This document shows, in pieces, positions 15,771 to 24,991 of a stretch of DNA of 37,840 nucleotides. The notes under the pieces were generated by a model, which made no database searches, was not told the origin of the DNA, and worked only from the letters and a program-made list of their open reading frames with translations. A program made the translations under genes and the position numbers. Origin of the DNA: Rhodospirillaceae bacterium (GTDB lineage Bacteria; Pseudomonadota; Alphaproteobacteria; Bin65); contig WTGH01000053.1 of NCBI GenBank assembly GCA_011523655.1, positions 1 through 37,840 of the forward strand, written 5' to 3'. The first letter of the stretch is position 1. Each line of letters starts with the position of its first letter.

Positions 15771-17684
15771 ATGCTGCAAGACATCCGCAGGGGCGCCCGA
15801 TCCTGGCTCGGCATCGTTCTCGCCTGCATCCTGATTCCGCCCTTCGCCATCGTCGGCGTGGAATATGTCTTCCGCGACGGCTTCAACCGCGCCGAAGCGG
15901 TGATCACGGTCGGCCAGCAGGAAGTCCTCGGCCGCGAGTACGAGCGCGCGTTCCGCCAGCGGCTGGACGCGCTGAACCGGCGCAGCGGCGCCAGCGTCGA
16001 CTACCGGACGGCGAAGTCCATGGGCGTCGTCGAGATCGTCGCCGAGAGCTTCGTGAGCGAAGCGCTGTTCCGGCAGGCGACCCGCGACGAAGGCATTCTG
16101 GTCGGCGATCCGGTGGTCCGGGAAGCCGTGCGGGCGATGGATGCGTTCAAGGGCGTCGACGGCAGGTTCGATCCGCAGCTCTACCGGCGCGGCCTCGAAT
16201 CCGCGCAGATGAGCGAGCCGGAATTTCTCGACGCGCAACGGACCGAACTCGCCGCGCAATATCTCTCCGAGAGCATCGGCGGCCTCGAGTCTGCGCCGGC
16301 GGCGATCGTCGACACGATCGACCGATTCCGCAACGAGAAGCGCCGCGCCGCCTTCTTCACCCTGCGCGCCAGTTCGGTGACGGAACTGCCGAAGCCGACG
16401 GCGGCCCAGCTTGCGGAATTCTACGACAAGCGCAAGGCGCGCTACACGCGGCCGGCCAACCGCACGGTTTCCGCCCTGATCGTTTTACCGGAGGACGTGT
16501 TCGACCGGATCCCGGTCGCCGACAGCGAAATCCTGGCCGCCTATCAGCGCGACAAAGCGAAATATACGAGCCCCGAGAAGCGCACGCTGCGGCAGCTTCT
16601 GTTCACGAGCGAGGCGGACGCCGGGCAGGTCGCCATGGCGATGGCCGGCGGCAAGAGCTTCGACACGGTGGCGAAAGAGGTCGTCGGGCAGACGCCGCTC
16701 AGCCTGGGCACGGTGACGGCTGCCGATCTGCCGCTTCCCGAGATTGCGCAAGCCGCCTTCGCCCGGAGACAGGGCGAGATCACCGAGCCGGTCAAATCGG
16801 CGCTCGGCTGGCATGTCATCGTCGTCGACAAGGTCGAGCCAGCGAAGGTGACGCCGATCGAGGGCATACGGGCCGACATCGAGGAGGCGATCAAGCGGCG
16901 GCGCGCCGGCGACATCCTCGACCGGCTGCGCGAAGACGCCGACGACGGGCTGGGCGCCGATCTGCCGCTCGACAGGATCGCCGGACAGGTCGGGGTGAAA
17001 CTGCAGCGCATCCCGGCCATCGACAGCCGCGGGCGCAACGCCGCCGGCGAGGCGATCGGCGGCCTGCCGGACGACCCGCGCTTCCTCCAGCGCATCTTCG
17101 AGCAGGAGGTCGGACGCGACGACCGCGACGTCATCGAACGGAAGGACGGCGCCTTTTTCATCGTCCAGGTCGACAAGATCGCAGCGAGCCGGATCCCGTC
17201 GCTGAGCGAAATCGAGAAACGGGTCGCGCAGGACTGGACCGCCGACGCCCGCACCGGCGCCCTGAAAATTCGGGCCGACGCGCTGGCGCAGCAGATCCGG
17301 GCCGGCAGGAGCATCGAGGCCGTCGCGAAAGAGGCCGGCGCAAGCATCAAGAACAGTTCGCCGCTCAACCGTTACGGTACGACCGGCGATCCCGGCGTTT
17401 CCGGCCAGTTGCGCGACGCCCTGTTCAGGGCGGAGGCCAGCGGAGCGGCTGTGGCCGAGCCCGGCGTCAGCGGCTATTCGGTCGCCGTCCTCGCAGCGGT
17501 CGAAAACGGCGGCGACGCCACGCAGAATCGCAAGGCGATCCTCGACAACGTGAAAGCGTCGATCGGGCGGGAACTGCTCGAACAGTACGGCGCCCTGCTG
17601 CGCCGGACCTATCCGGTCAACATCGACCGGGCCGGCATCGACCGGCTGTTCTCGCGCGCGGCCCAGCGGCAACAGGGCTCCTAG
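15771..17684 (+). CDS. ppiD: PpiD-type periplasmic peptidyl-prolyl isomerase/foldase (SurA N-terminal domain)
   Basis: A 637-residue membrane-anchored periplasmic chaperone. It has one N-terminal transmembrane segment (about 12-34, cytoplasmic RRGAR before it), a SurA-like N-terminal chaperone domain (about 35-200) and a parvulin domain (about 255-365) with REGEIT-like [22 protein letters not shown] at its end. A long helical C-terminal part follows, as in PpiD. PpiD-type proteins sit at the Sec translocon and help outer-membrane and periplasmic proteins fold. The ribosome site before the ATG is weak. moaC follows 37 bases later. In several relatives trp genes separate the two; none are here. 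The parvulin domain may have little isomerase activity, as in other PpiD proteins. Confidence 0.92.
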   Translation: MLQDIRRGARSWLGIVLACILIPPFAIVGVEYVFRDGFNRAEAVITVGQQEVLGREYERAFRQRLDALNRRSGASVDYRTAKSMGVVEIVAESFVSEALFRQATRDEGILVGDPVVREAVRAMDAFKGVDGRFDPQLYRRGLESAQMSEPEFLDAQRTELAAQYLSESIGGLESAPAAIVDTIDRFRNEKRRAAFFTLRASSVTELPKPTAAQLAEFYDKRKARYTRPANRTVSALIVLPEDVFDRIPVADSEILAAYQRDKAKYTSPEKRTLRQLLFTSEADAGQVAMAMAGGKSFDTVAKEVVGQTPLSLGTVTAADLPLPEIAQAAFARRQGEITEPVKSALGWHVIVVDKVEPAKVTPIEGIRADIEEAIKRRRAGDILDRLREDADDGLGADLPLDRIAGQVGVKLQRIPAIDSRGRNAAGEAIGGLPDDPRFLQRIFEQEVGRDDRDVIERKDGAFFIVQVDKIAASRIPSLSEIEKRVAQDWTADARTGALKIRADALAQQIRAGRSIEAVAKEAGASIKNSSPLNRYGTTGDPGVSGQLRDALFRAEASGAAVAEPGVSGYSVAVLAAVENGGDATQNRKAILDNVKASIGRELLEQYGALLRRTYPVNIDRAGIDRLFSRAAQRQQGS

Positions 17685-17721
17685 GGCAAACGGCGCGGCG
17701 CGTTCGAACCGGGCACGCAAA

Positions 17722-18216
17722 ATGGCCGATCCAGCGCAGGACTTCACCCATCTCGACGCGCAGGGCGCGGCGCGCATGGTCGATGTCGGCGGCAAAGAGG
17801 TGACGCAACGCCGCGCCGTTGCGCGAGGCAGCGTGTGCATGGCGCCGGCGACGCTGCAAAAGATCGAGGCCAGCGCCATCGCCAAGGGCGACGTGCTGGC
17901 GACCGCCCGGCTCGCCGGCATCATGGCGGCCAAGCGGACCGCCGAGCTGATCCCGCTGTGCCATCCGCTACCCGTGACCAGCGTATCCGTCGACCTCTCG
18001 ACCGACCGGGAGGCCGGCACGCTGGAGATCGCCGCCACGGTGGCCTGCACGGGACGGACCGGCGTCGAGATGGAGGCGCTGACCGCCGTTTCGGTCGCCG
18101 CGCTCACCGTCTATGACATGTGCAAGGCGATCGACCGCGGCATGACCATCGGCGACATCCGGCTGGAGGAAAAGTCCGGCGGCCGCTCCGGCGACTGGTC
18201 GCGCGGTTCCCCATGA
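17722..18216 (+). CDS. moaC: Cyclic pyranopterin monophosphate synthase
   Basis: Second enzyme of molybdenum-cofactor synthesis, turning 3',8-cyclo-GTP into cyclic pyranopterin monophosphate together with the MoaA reaction. The 164 residues carry the full set of conserved blocks: [19 protein letters not shown], the LIPLCHPLP segment, [17 protein letters not shown] and the catalytic KAIDRGM near the end. The length is normal. Its TGA stop overlaps the ATG of moeA (ATGA at 18213-18216), so the two are translationally coupled. MoaA itself is not in the window. Confidence 0.97.
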   Translation: MADPAQDFTHLDAQGAARMVDVGGKEVTQRRAVARGSVCMAPATLQKIEASAIAKGDVLATARLAGIMAAKRTAELIPLCHPLPVTSVSVDLSTDREAGTLEIAATVACTGRTGVEMEALTAVSVAALTVYDMCKAIDRGMTIGDIRLEEKSGGRSGDWSRGSP

Positions 18217-19439
18217 TCCCGGTGGCCGAAGCCCGGTCGCGGATCGTCGGCCGGTTCGCGCCGCTGCCTGCCGAGATCGTGCCGCTCTCCGCCGCCGCCG
18301 GGCGCGTGCTGGCGCAGGACGTGCCGGCGCGCCTGACCCAGCCGCCGCTGGCGGTCTCCGCGATGGACGGCTATGCCGTGCGGGCGGCCGATACACAGGC
18401 CCCGGGCGCGCGCCTGCGCGTGATCGGCGAAGCGCCGGCCGGCCGGCCGTTCGGCGGCGCGGTCGGACCCGGCGAGACGGTGCGCATCTTCACCGGCGGG
18501 CCGGTGCCGGCGGGCGCCGACGCGATCCTGATCCAGGAAAACGCCGGACGGGAGGGCGACAGCGTCATCGTCGCCGAACCGGTTTCCGAAGGGCGCTACA
18601 TTCGCCCGGCCGGCCTCGATTTCGCCGCCGGCGAGGTGCTGCTGCCAGCCGGCCGGCTGCTGCGGCCGCGCGATATCGGCCTCGCCGCCGCGGTGAACGC
18701 GCCCTGGCTGCCGGTGGTGCGCAGGCCGGTCGTGGCGATCCTTGCGACCGGCGACGAAATCGTCCTGCCCGGCGATCCGGTGGAACCGGGCCAGATCGTC
18801 AGCTCCAACAGCTGGGCGCTCGCCGCCTTCGTCGAGCGGAACGGCGGCACGGCGCAGAATCTCGGCATTGCCGGCGACGACCCGGCCGCGCTGCAGGACG
18901 CCGTCCGGGGCATGGACCGGGCCGACCTGCTGGTGACCACCGGCGGCGCTTCGGTCGGCGAGCACGACCTGATCCAGGCGGCGCTCGGCGAGATCGGCCT
19001 CAGGGTCGATTTCTGGAAAATCGCCATGCGTCCCGGCAAGCCGCTGATTTTCGGCGCGCTCGAACGGAACGGCGAAAGGACACCGTTCCTCGGCCTGCCG
19101 GGGAACCCGGTGTCGGCGCTGGTCTGCGCGCTTATGTTCATGGCGCCGGTGCTGCAACGCATGCTCGGCCGGCCGGCGGACGGCCCGCCGACCGAAACCG
19201 CGACCTTGGGCGCCGGCCTGGCGGCCAACGACGAGCGCGAGGATTATCTGCGCGCGACCCTGTCAACGGACGACGCCGGTCGGCCGGTCGCGACGCCGTT
19301 CGCGAAGCAGGACAGCTCGATGCTCTCGCGCCTGGCCGCGGCCGATGCGCTGATCGTCCGCCCGCCCCACGCGGCCCCGGCGGCGGCCGGCGACAGCGTC
19401 AATATTATTCCGTTGTCGAAAGACCTGGCCGTGATTTGA
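18213..19439 (+). CDS. moeA: Molybdopterin molybdenumtransferase
   Basis: Inserts molybdate into adenylylated molybdopterin to give active cofactor. The 408 residues show the MoeA order: SAMDGYAV (substrate and dimer region), [15 protein letters not shown], the central fold with [17 protein letters not shown] and [16 protein letters not shown] and a C-terminal beta domain. The start overlaps moaC by the four bases ATGA, so coupled translation is expected. The frame is open further upstream inside moaC, but the overlapping ATG is the natural start. lexA follows after 124 bases with its own LexA-controlled promoter. Confidence 0.97.
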   Translation: MIPVAEARSRIVGRFAPLPAEIVPLSAAAGRVLAQDVPARLTQPPLAVSAMDGYAVRAADTQAPGARLRVIGEAPAGRPFGGAVGPGETVRIFTGGPVPAGADAILIQENAGREGDSVIVAEPVSEGRYIRPAGLDFAAGEVLLPAGRLLRPRDIGLAAAVNAPWLPVVRRPVVAILATGDEIVLPGDPVEPGQIVSSNSWALAAFVERNGGTAQNLGIAGDDPAALQDAVRGMDRADLLVTTGGASVGEHDLIQAALGEIGLRVDFWKIAMRPGKPLIFGALERNGERTPFLGLPGNPVSALVCALMFMAPVLQRMLGRPADGPPTETATLGAGLAANDEREDYLRATLSTDDAGRPVATPFAKQDSSMLSRLAAADALIVRPPHAAPAAAGDSVNIIPLSKDLAVI

Positions 19440-19458
19440 CCGTCGTCTCAAAGAATAC

Positions 19459-19487
19459 TTGACCGGCGCGCCGAACCAAAGTAGAAC
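19459..19487 (+). promoter_or_regulatory. lexA promoter with overlapping LexA (SOS) box
   Basis: TTGACC (19459-19464) and TAGAAC (19482-19487) are spaced exactly 17 bases, a plausible sigma-70 promoter. GAAC-N7-GAAC occupies 19473-19487 and covers the spacer and the -10 element. This is the reverse complement of GTTC-N7-GTTC, the known LexA box of alphaproteobacteria. LexA bound here would block RNA polymerase, giving the usual autorepression of lexA. The start codon lies 76 bases further on. Confidence 0.9.
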
Positions 19488-19563
19488 ACCGTTCAGGTTT
19501 TTATTTTGTTCCGTGAGATCGGGTGACCAGGCTTCACGGAACCCGCGACGCAGAGAGGTCGAC

Positions 19564-20277
19564 ATGCTTACGCGCAAGCAGCACGAATTGCTCATCTACA
19601 TCAACGACTACATCGCCGAGAGCGGCGTATCGCCGAGCTTCGACGAGATGAAGGACGCGCTGAACCTGCGCTCGAAATCGGGCATCCACCGGCTGATCAC
19701 CGGGCTCGAGGAGCGCGGCTTCCTGCGCCGCCTGCCCCACCGGGCGCGGGCGCTGGAGGTCATGCGCATGCCGGAGACTGCCGCGGTCGGCACCACGCCG
19801 GGCACGCCGGCGCGCAACAGCAAGTTCTCGCCCAACGTGATCGATGGCGGGCGCGGAAACCTGCTCGCCGGCCGGGCGATCGAGGCGGCGAACGACGCCA
19901 CTGCTTTGCCGCTTTACGGCCGGATTGCCGCCGGCACGCCGATCGAGGCGCTGCGCGACACATCGAACACCGTCGCCGTTCCGCCCAGCATGCTCGGCCG
20001 CGGCGAGCATTACGCGCTTGAGGTCGACGGCGACTCGATGGTCGAGGCCGGCATCATGGACGGCGACACCGTGGTCATCCAGCGCTGCGAAAAGGCGGAC
20101 AACGGCACGATCGTCGTCGCCCTGGTCGACCAGGAGGAAGTGACGCTGAAACGCCTGCGCCAGCGCGGCAACTCGATCGCCCTGGAACCGGCCAACAAGA
20201 AATACGAAACCCGCATCTTCCACCCGGACCAGGTCCGCATCCAGGGCCGCCTGATCGGCCTGATCCGGCAGTTCTAG
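19564..20277 (+). CDS. lexA: LexA repressor (SOS regulator, S24 self-protease)
   Basis: Represses the DNA-damage response and cleaves itself when RecA filaments form. The 237 residues comprise a winged-helix DNA-binding domain (1-65, with [23 protein letters not shown]) and a protease domain with cleavage bond Ala123-Gly124 in RIAAGTP, nucleophile Ser158 in VDGDSM and base Lys196. The recognition-helix sequence is of the alphaproteobacterial type, in agreement with the box upstream. The ATG at 19564 follows a GAGAGGTCGAC region. The frame is open to 19459, but that crosses the promoter. A long linker (66-112) rich in Gly, Ala and Thr is normal for the class. Confidence 0.98.
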   Translation: MLTRKQHELLIYINDYIAESGVSPSFDEMKDALNLRSKSGIHRLITGLEERGFLRRLPHRARALEVMRMPETAAVGTTPGTPARNSKFSPNVIDGGRGNLLAGRAIEAANDATALPLYGRIAAGTPIEALRDTSNTVAVPPSMLGRGEHYALEVDGDSMVEAGIMDGDTVVIQRCEKADNGTIVVALVDQEEVTLKRLRQRGNSIALEPANKKYETRIFHPDQVRIQGRLIGLIRQF

Positions 20278-20296
20278 GGGCTGCCGAAGCGCTATG

Positions 20297-20321
20297 GGCG
20301 GTCGGAAGCTGTCCGGCCGCC
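20297..20321 (+). terminator. GC-rich hairpin after lexA, possible terminator
   Basis: GGCGGTCGG (20297-20305) pairs with CCGGCCGCC (20313-20321) across a seven-base loop, with one G-T pair. It starts 20 bases after the lexA stop. No T-run follows, so it would be a weak or factor-assisted terminator. Confidence 0.35.
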
Positions 20322-20363
20322 GCATTCCAATCTGAAAAAAATTCGGTCGAGGATCCGCGAAAG

Positions 20364-21188
20364 GTGAGCGTGATCGTCGACGATACCAGCCCGTTCGGGG
20401 CCTATCGCCCGAATGCGGTGCAGCGCCGCCTGTATCGTTTCATGGCCGGCGTTTACAGATATGGCTGGATCGGCAAGCGGATTTTCGGGCGCCTGCGCTG
20501 GCTCGACCGGACACTCGCGTCGGGCGGAATCGCCGATGTCGAGCGCTTCGGGCTGCGCTGGCGCCTCTATCGCAGGGGCAACGTCTCGGACAGCCGCCTG
20601 CTCCTGCGCCCCGAGAGTTTCGATCCGCTTGAGACGGACCTGCTCCGGCAGCGGGCGCGGCCGGGCTTTGCCTTCGTCGATGTCGGGGCCAACTGCGGCT
20701 TCTACGCGCTCCGGGTCGCGGCGGCGGGCGGCCGGGTCGTCGCCGTCGAGCCGCACCCGGAGATGTTCCGCCGGCTGCAGTTCAATGCCGCGCTGAACCC
20801 GGATTGCCCGGCGCGGCTCCTGCAATGCGCCGTCGGCGACCGGAAGGGAGAGATCCGCCTCGCCGAGGATCCGCGCAATCTCGGCCGGACGCGGATCGAC
20901 CAAGCCGGCACGGTTGCCGTTGAAATGCGTCCGCTGCTGGACATTCTCGGGGACGAGGGGCTGGACCGGCTCAGCGCCCTGAAGGTCGACGTCGAGGGCT
21001 TCGAGGACCGGGTGCTCGTGCCCTTTCTCAGGGACGCACCCGAGGCGCTCCTGCCCGGGACGATCGTCGCCGAGCACACCTGGAGCGATCACTGGACCGA
21101 GGACTGGCGGCAGATCGCCGGCCAGCGCGGCTATCGCGAATGGGCGCGCACGCCGACCGGCAACGTCATCCTGATCCGGGATCCGTGA
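20364..21188 (+). CDS. FkbM-family SAM-dependent methyltransferase
   Basis: A 274-residue O-methyltransferase of the FkbM type, a family that modifies glycans and natural products. The SAM-binding motif is FVDVGANCGFYALRVA (about 109-124), followed by the acidic end of beta-2 in VVAVEPHPEMFRRLQFN and by ALKVDVEGFED, the family hallmark. The N-terminal 70 basic residues are not part of the core. Starts are GTG at 20364 or GTG at 20370; AAGG just upstream favours the second, GAGGA further back the first. It follows lexA after 86 bases and ends in convergence with the GST gene. The target is unknown. Confidence 0.9.
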   Translation: MSVIVDDTSPFGAYRPNAVQRRLYRFMAGVYRYGWIGKRIFGRLRWLDRTLASGGIADVERFGLRWRLYRRGNVSDSRLLLRPESFDPLETDLLRQRARPGFAFVDVGANCGFYALRVAAAGGRVVAVEPHPEMFRRLQFNAALNPDCPARLLQCAVGDRKGEIRLAEDPRNLGRTRIDQAGTVAVEMRPLLDILGDEGLDRLSALKVDVEGFEDRVLVPFLRDAPEALLPGTIVAEHTWSDHWTEDWRQIAGQRGYREWARTPTGNVILIRDP

Positions 21189-21216
21189 GGGCGGGGGAAG
21201 GACTTTTGCGCCGTTC

Positions 21217-21245
21217 GTAGGGGTGGGTTTGAAACCCTCCCGTAC
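21217..21245. repeat. 29-bp extragenic palindrome, copy 2
   Basis: The same 29-base element as at 14109-14137, with changes at positions 8, 15, 19 and 26. Arms GTAGGGGTGGGTTT (21217-21230) and AAACCCTCCCGTAC (21232-21245) pair with two mismatches. It lies between the convergent ends of the FkbM and GST genes, where it could act as a bidirectional terminator. Confidence 0.85.
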
Positions 21246-21280
21246 AGCGCCGGGGCGAAGGCTGTCGCGCGCCGCCCGAT

Positions 21281-22069
21281 CTACCCCGCCAGCGCCGCCT
21301 CCACCTTCGGGCGCAGTTCGGCGGCGTGGGCGTCCATGATGTCGAGGTAGGCCGGCTCGACATGGTCGGCGAGGCCGGCGAAGTTGGGCCGGGCCTGCAC
21401 CGCGTCGTACCAGGCCGCCAGCGCCGGGCGCCGGTCCCAAAGCCAGGACAGGTTGAGATGGTCGAGCCGCACGACGTAGGGGGTGAGCCCCGAATCGGCG
21501 AGGGAATAGGCGTCGCCGGCGAGCCACGGCCCGCCCGCCGCGAGCGTCATCTCCATCCGTTGAAGCGCACCGTCGTAGACGCGCACCGCGGCGGCGGCCG
21601 GAGGCCAGTCCATGCCCATCTCGATGCCCATGCGCTTGCGTTCGCGGCGCGCCGGATCCGGTGTCTGCGCCAGGTTCGCTTCCAGCTCCTCCGGTGCGAG
21701 CGCGAGAAACTGGTAGCGGAAGGCGAGCGCGTTCGAGACCGCGCCGCAGGCGGCGTGCAACCCCCGGTCCGGCTCACTGGCCCAGCGCCGCATCGCCGTC
21801 CGCTCCGCCGGGTCGGCCGGGCGCAGCGGCGGCTCGGGAAAGGCCTCGTCGAGATATTCGCAGATCAGCGTCGATTCGAAGAACGGAAAGCCGTTATGCA
21901 CCAGGGTCGGCACCACGCCCAGCGGGTTGAGCGCCATGTAGGCGGGCGCGAACTGGTCGCCCCTGCGCAGGTCGTAGTGATGTTCGACCGGCGCCAGCCC
22001 CTTCTCGCGCAGCACCAGCCGGACCTTGGCCGAGCATACGCTCATATTGTTGTGGTGCAGTTCGAGCAT
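21281..22069 (-). CDS. Glutathione S-transferase family protein
   Basis: A 262-residue cytosolic GST. The thioredoxin-like N-terminal domain (1-80) begins LELHHNNMSVCSAKVRLVL, where the Ser/Cys pair sits at the position that activates glutathione. It also has the cis-Pro segment NPLGVVPTLV and the gamma-glutamyl binding pair in FFESTLICEYL. The all-helical C-terminal domain includes DSGLTPYVVRLDHL and is somewhat longer than usual because of a charged insertion at about 130-160. The ATG is at 22069. The VOC gene lies 44 bases upstream on the same strand, so the two are probably co-transcribed; both families often act on electrophilic metabolites. Confidence 0.93.
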   Translation of the reverse strand: MLELHHNNMSVCSAKVRLVLREKGLAPVEHHYDLRRGDQFAPAYMALNPLGVVPTLVHNGFPFFESTLICEYLDEAFPEPPLRPADPAERTAMRRWASEPDRGLHAACGAVSNALAFRYQFLALAPEELEANLAQTPDPARRERKRMGIEMGMDWPPAAAAVRVYDGALQRMEMTLAAGGPWLAGDAYSLADSGLTPYVVRLDHLNLSWLWDRRPALAAWYDAVQARPNFAGLADHVEPAYLDIMDAHAAELRPKVEAALAG

Positions 22070-22113
22070 CGCGCGTTACCGCCGGATCCGGCGCAGACAG
22101 TCCGACTGCGGCC

Positions 22114-22686
22114 TCAGACCGGCAGACCGGCCGCGCGCAGCTTCTCGCCGAATTCCGCGCGCCATTCCTCGGCCGGCCGGAAGGTCGGCGAGTCGCCGTA
22201 GGCCGACCGGGTCCGGTCGTGGATTTCGTCGTCGCTCATCGACAGGTCGAGCGGCTCGATCAGCGGCTGTTCGACATACCAGGGCGAATCGACGAAGACC
22301 TCGATGCGGTTGCCTTCCGGGTCGCGGAAATAGAGCGACCAGGCGTTGCCGTGGTTGATCGGGTCGATCTGGCTGACCTCGGACTCGTCCTCGAGGATGT
22401 CCGCCATGTCCCGCAGGTCCTGGAGCGATCCGGCCCGCAGCGCGACCTGGTTGACGACCCGCGCCTCCGGGCCGCCGGTGCGCCCTTCGGCCAGGATGAT
22501 CTGGTGATGCTCCTTCGGGTCGCGGCTCAGGAACACGATGGGCGCGCCGCGCGCGATGCCGCGATCGGTCGCCACGAAGCCGAGCACGCGGGTGTAGAAG
22601 GCCTCCATCTTCGGCAGGTCGTGAACGTAGAAGCCGACATGGCTGAAGCTGAGATTGGTGGGCGGCCCGGGAATTGATTGGGGCAT
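22114..22686 (-). CDS. VOC-superfamily metalloprotein (glyoxalase/extradiol-dioxygenase-like)
   Basis: A 190-residue protein with two beta-alpha-beta-beta-beta modules of the vicinal-oxygen-chelate fold. Likely metal ligands are His in FSHVGFYV (about 16), His in KEHHQIIL (about 60) and Glu in EGNRIEVFVDSPWYV (about 127). The DPEGNRIEVF block is the usual closing motif. The C-terminal 45 residues after the fold are charged and end in RAAGLPV. GAGGAG lies eight bases before the ATG at 22686. Reaction unknown: both isomerases and dioxygenases share this scaffold. It probably forms a two-gene unit with the GST. Confidence 0.9.
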   Translation of the reverse strand: MPQSIPGPPTNLSFSHVGFYVHDLPKMEAFYTRVLGFVATDRGIARGAPIVFLSRDPKEHHQIILAEGRTGGPEARVVNQVALRAGSLQDLRDMADILEDESEVSQIDPINHGNAWSLYFRDPEGNRIEVFVDSPWYVEQPLIEPLDLSMSDDEIHDRTRSAYGDSPTFRPAEEWRAEFGEKLRAAGLPV

Positions 22687-22810
22687 GGTCCGGCTCCTCG
22701 ATTGCCGCGGCCAGTGTAGCGGGCGGGTGCGCCCGATCAAATGCTGATTCCGCAGCGGCGATCTGCTATCGGTCGCTGCATCCCCGTTCAACGACCGCGA
22801 GACCGCGCCG

Positions 22811-23824
22811 ATGACTGCCCTGCCCGCCGGCCTGCCCGACACGATGACTGCGATCGAGATAACCGAGCACGGCGGGCCCGAGGTGCTGAAGCCCGTTCGC
22901 CGGCCTGTTCCCGCGCCGGGCGACGGCGAGGTTCTGATCAGGGTCGCCGCGGCGGGCGTGAACCGGCCGGACCTGGCGCAGCGCGCCGGCAGCTACCCGC
23001 CGCCGCCCGGCGCGTCGGACCTGCCCGGCCTCGAAGTCGCCGGCGAAATCGTGGCGCTCGGCGAAAGCGTCGAGGGCTTCGCTATCGGCGACGAGGTCTG
23101 CGCCCTCGCCCCCGGCGGCGGCTATGCCGAATACAGCGCCCTGCCGGCGGCGCATTGCCTGCCGGTTCCCCGCGGCTATGACATGGTGCGGGCGGCGGCA
23201 CTGCCGGAGACCTTCTTCACCGTCTGGACCAACGTCTTCATGCGCGGCCGGCTGCAATCCGGCGAGACCCTGCTGGTCCACGGCGGCGCCAGCGGCATCG
23301 GCACCACGGCGATCCAGGTCGCCGCGGCGCGCGGCGCGACGGTGCTCGCGACCGCCGGTACGGTCGACAAGTGCGCAGCCTGCGAGGAGCTGGGCGCGGC
23401 GCGCGCGATCAACTACCGCAACGAGGACTTCGTCGATATCGTCAACGACATGACCCGCGGCCGGGGCGCCGACGTCATCCTGGACATGGTCGCGGGCCCC
23501 TATGTCCCGCGCAACCAGAAATGCCTGGCCCTGGATGGGCGGCTGGTCACGATCGCACTGCTCGGCGGCGCGAGGGCCGAGGTGAATTTCGGCCTGCTGA
23601 TGATGAAACGGCAGACCTTCACCGGCTCGACGCTGCGGCCGCAATCGGTCGAGGCCAAGGCGGCGATCGCCGCCGGGCTGCGCGCGGACGTCTGGCCCCT
23701 GCTCGACTCCGGGCGGATCGCGCCGGTCATCCAGGATACGTTCGACCTGAAGGACGCCGCCGCCGCCCACGCCGCGCTGGAGGCCGGGGACCATATCGGC
23801 AAGTTCGTGCTGACGGTGGCGTGA
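22811..23824 (+). CDS. NAD(P)H quinone oxidoreductase, PIG3-like zinc-independent MDR
   Basis: A 337-residue medium-chain dehydrogenase/reductase without the zinc ligands of alcohol dehydrogenases. It fits the PIG3/quinone oxidoreductase subfamily: the opening MTAIEITEHGGPEVL, AAAGVNRPDLAQRAGSYPPPPG, LPGLEVAGEIVALG, and the nucleotide-binding loop LLVHGGASGIGTTAIQVA (the two-serine-lacking A-S-G-I-G-T form typical of PIG3). The PETFFTVWTNVF segment also matches. NADPH preference is expected. The first ATG is 22811; an internal ATG at 22844 is also possible. It is divergent from the VOC gene (125 bases) and convergent with the second MDR gene (55 bases). Confidence 0.93.
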   Translation: MTALPAGLPDTMTAIEITEHGGPEVLKPVRRPVPAPGDGEVLIRVAAAGVNRPDLAQRAGSYPPPPGASDLPGLEVAGEIVALGESVEGFAIGDEVCALAPGGGYAEYSALPAAHCLPVPRGYDMVRAAALPETFFTVWTNVFMRGRLQSGETLLVHGGASGIGTTAIQVAAARGATVLATAGTVDKCAACEELGAARAINYRNEDFVDIVNDMTRGRGADVILDMVAGPYVPRNQKCLALDGRLVTIALLGGARAEVNFGLLMMKRQTFTGSTLRPQSVEAKAAIAAGLRADVWPLLDSGRIAPVIQDTFDLKDAAAAHAALEAGDHIGKFVLTVA

Positions 23825-23879
23825 GGCGCGGTTCGATCCGCGCTCTCCGGCGCCGCTCAGGACGACGGGCCGATCCGGG

Positions 23880-24893
23880 TCAATCGTCCGACACCCTGAG
23901 CAGAACCTTGCCCATATTCTCACGGTCCTCGAGCACCCGTTGCGCTTCCGCATAGTCCTCGAACGGCAGCACCCGGTCGATGGTCACCTTCAGCCAGCCT
24001 TCGAGAATGCCGTCGAAGAGTTCCCGCGCTTGCGTGCGGACCTCCTCGGCATTGCTGGTGAAATGTTCCAGGTGGCTGCGCGTGAACAGGACCGAACCGG
24101 CAGCGCCGAGCGCCAGCGGCTCGACGGCGTGAACCTGCCCGGAGACCGACCCGAAAAGAACGCAGATGCCGCGCCTGCGGGCGCACTTGATGCTGTCGTG
24201 AATGGTCGCGATACCGACCGAATCCCAGACGATATCGACGCCGGCCCCGCCGGTTTCCTCTTTCACGATATCGAGGAAGGACTGATGCCGGTATTCGATC
24301 ACGACGTCGGCGCCGAGGCTTCGCACGAAGGCGGCTTTCTCGGGGCTGCCGACCGTTGTGAAGACCCTGGCGCCCTGGTGCTTGGCGAGCTGGATCAGGA
24401 TATGCCCGACTCCTCCGGCCCCGGCATGAACCAGGCACGAACTTTCCGGACCCAGGGTGGTGAACCCGTGGCATTGGTAGTGGGCCGTCCCGCCCTGGAG
24501 CGGGACCGCCGCCGCCAACTCCATGGAAACGCCGTCCGGCACCGGCGCGCAGCGCCAGGCCGGCACGGCAACAAATTCGGCATAGGCGCCGATGCCCTCC
24601 TGGAAGCAGACCCTGTCGCCCGGCTTTACGTCATCGACGCCCTCGCCGACCTCGCTCACCACGCCGGACGCTTCGAGCCCCAGGGTGAACGGAAATCTCG
24701 GCTCGTAGCTGATGCCGGAAGGCCCGGTCGGCCGGGCCTTGTAGACGCCGGTTCTGAGATAGATGTCCTTGAAATTGATGCCGACGTGCGAAACCCTGAC
24801 GACGACCTGGCCCGGCGCCGCCGCGGGCACGGGCAGGTCGGCCATTTCCATGACCTCCGGGCCGCCGAACCGATTGACGATTACCGCTTTCAT
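23880..24893 (-). CDS. Zinc-independent MDR, quinone oxidoreductase (QOR) family
   Basis: A 337-residue medium-chain reductase closer to classical QOR than its convergent neighbour. Landmarks are KAVIVNRFGGPEVMEM, VGINFKDIYLRTGVYK, FTLGLEASGVVSEVG and the NADPH-binding VHAGAGGVGHILIQLAKHQGARV. No zinc-binding Cys/His set is visible. GGAGG (24903-24899) lies five bases before the ATG at 24893, which decides the start. The TauE/SafE gene lies upstream on the same strand, its stop 98 bases before this start, so read-through is possible. The substrate is unknown; quinones or enones are typical for the family. Confidence 0.93.
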   Translation of the reverse strand: MKAVIVNRFGGPEVMEMADLPVPAAAPGQVVVRVSHVGINFKDIYLRTGVYKARPTGPSGISYEPRFPFTLGLEASGVVSEVGEGVDDVKPGDRVCFQEGIGAYAEFVAVPAWRCAPVPDGVSMELAAAVPLQGGTAHYQCHGFTTLGPESSCLVHAGAGGVGHILIQLAKHQGARVFTTVGSPEKAAFVRSLGADVVIEYRHQSFLDIVKEETGGAGVDIVWDSVGIATIHDSIKCARRRGICVLFGSVSGQVHAVEPLALGAAGSVLFTRSHLEHFTSNAEEVRTQARELFDGILEGWLKVTIDRVLPFEDYAEAQRVLEDRENMGKVLLRVSDD

Positions 24894-24991
24894 GAGTGCC
24901 TCCACTGTGCAGCCGGATGGACAATTTCCGGGTTCCGGGCCGGTTCGCAGTCTTTCTGAATTAACTGAAAATTACGATCGATACCGCAAGT

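Noticed and set aside
17685..17721. Remnant of trp genes between the foldase gene and moaC
   Set aside because: The 37-base gap contains no recognisable coding remnant, so only absence can be reported.
14948..17803. A very long open frame in another phase across tpiA and the foldase gene, and similar long antisense frames elsewhere (for example over 27196-29460)
   Set aside because: In DNA of this GC content, alternate frames stay open by chance. Their translations are Arg/Gly/Pro-rich with no recognisable domain, while the frame that was kept carries clear family motifs.
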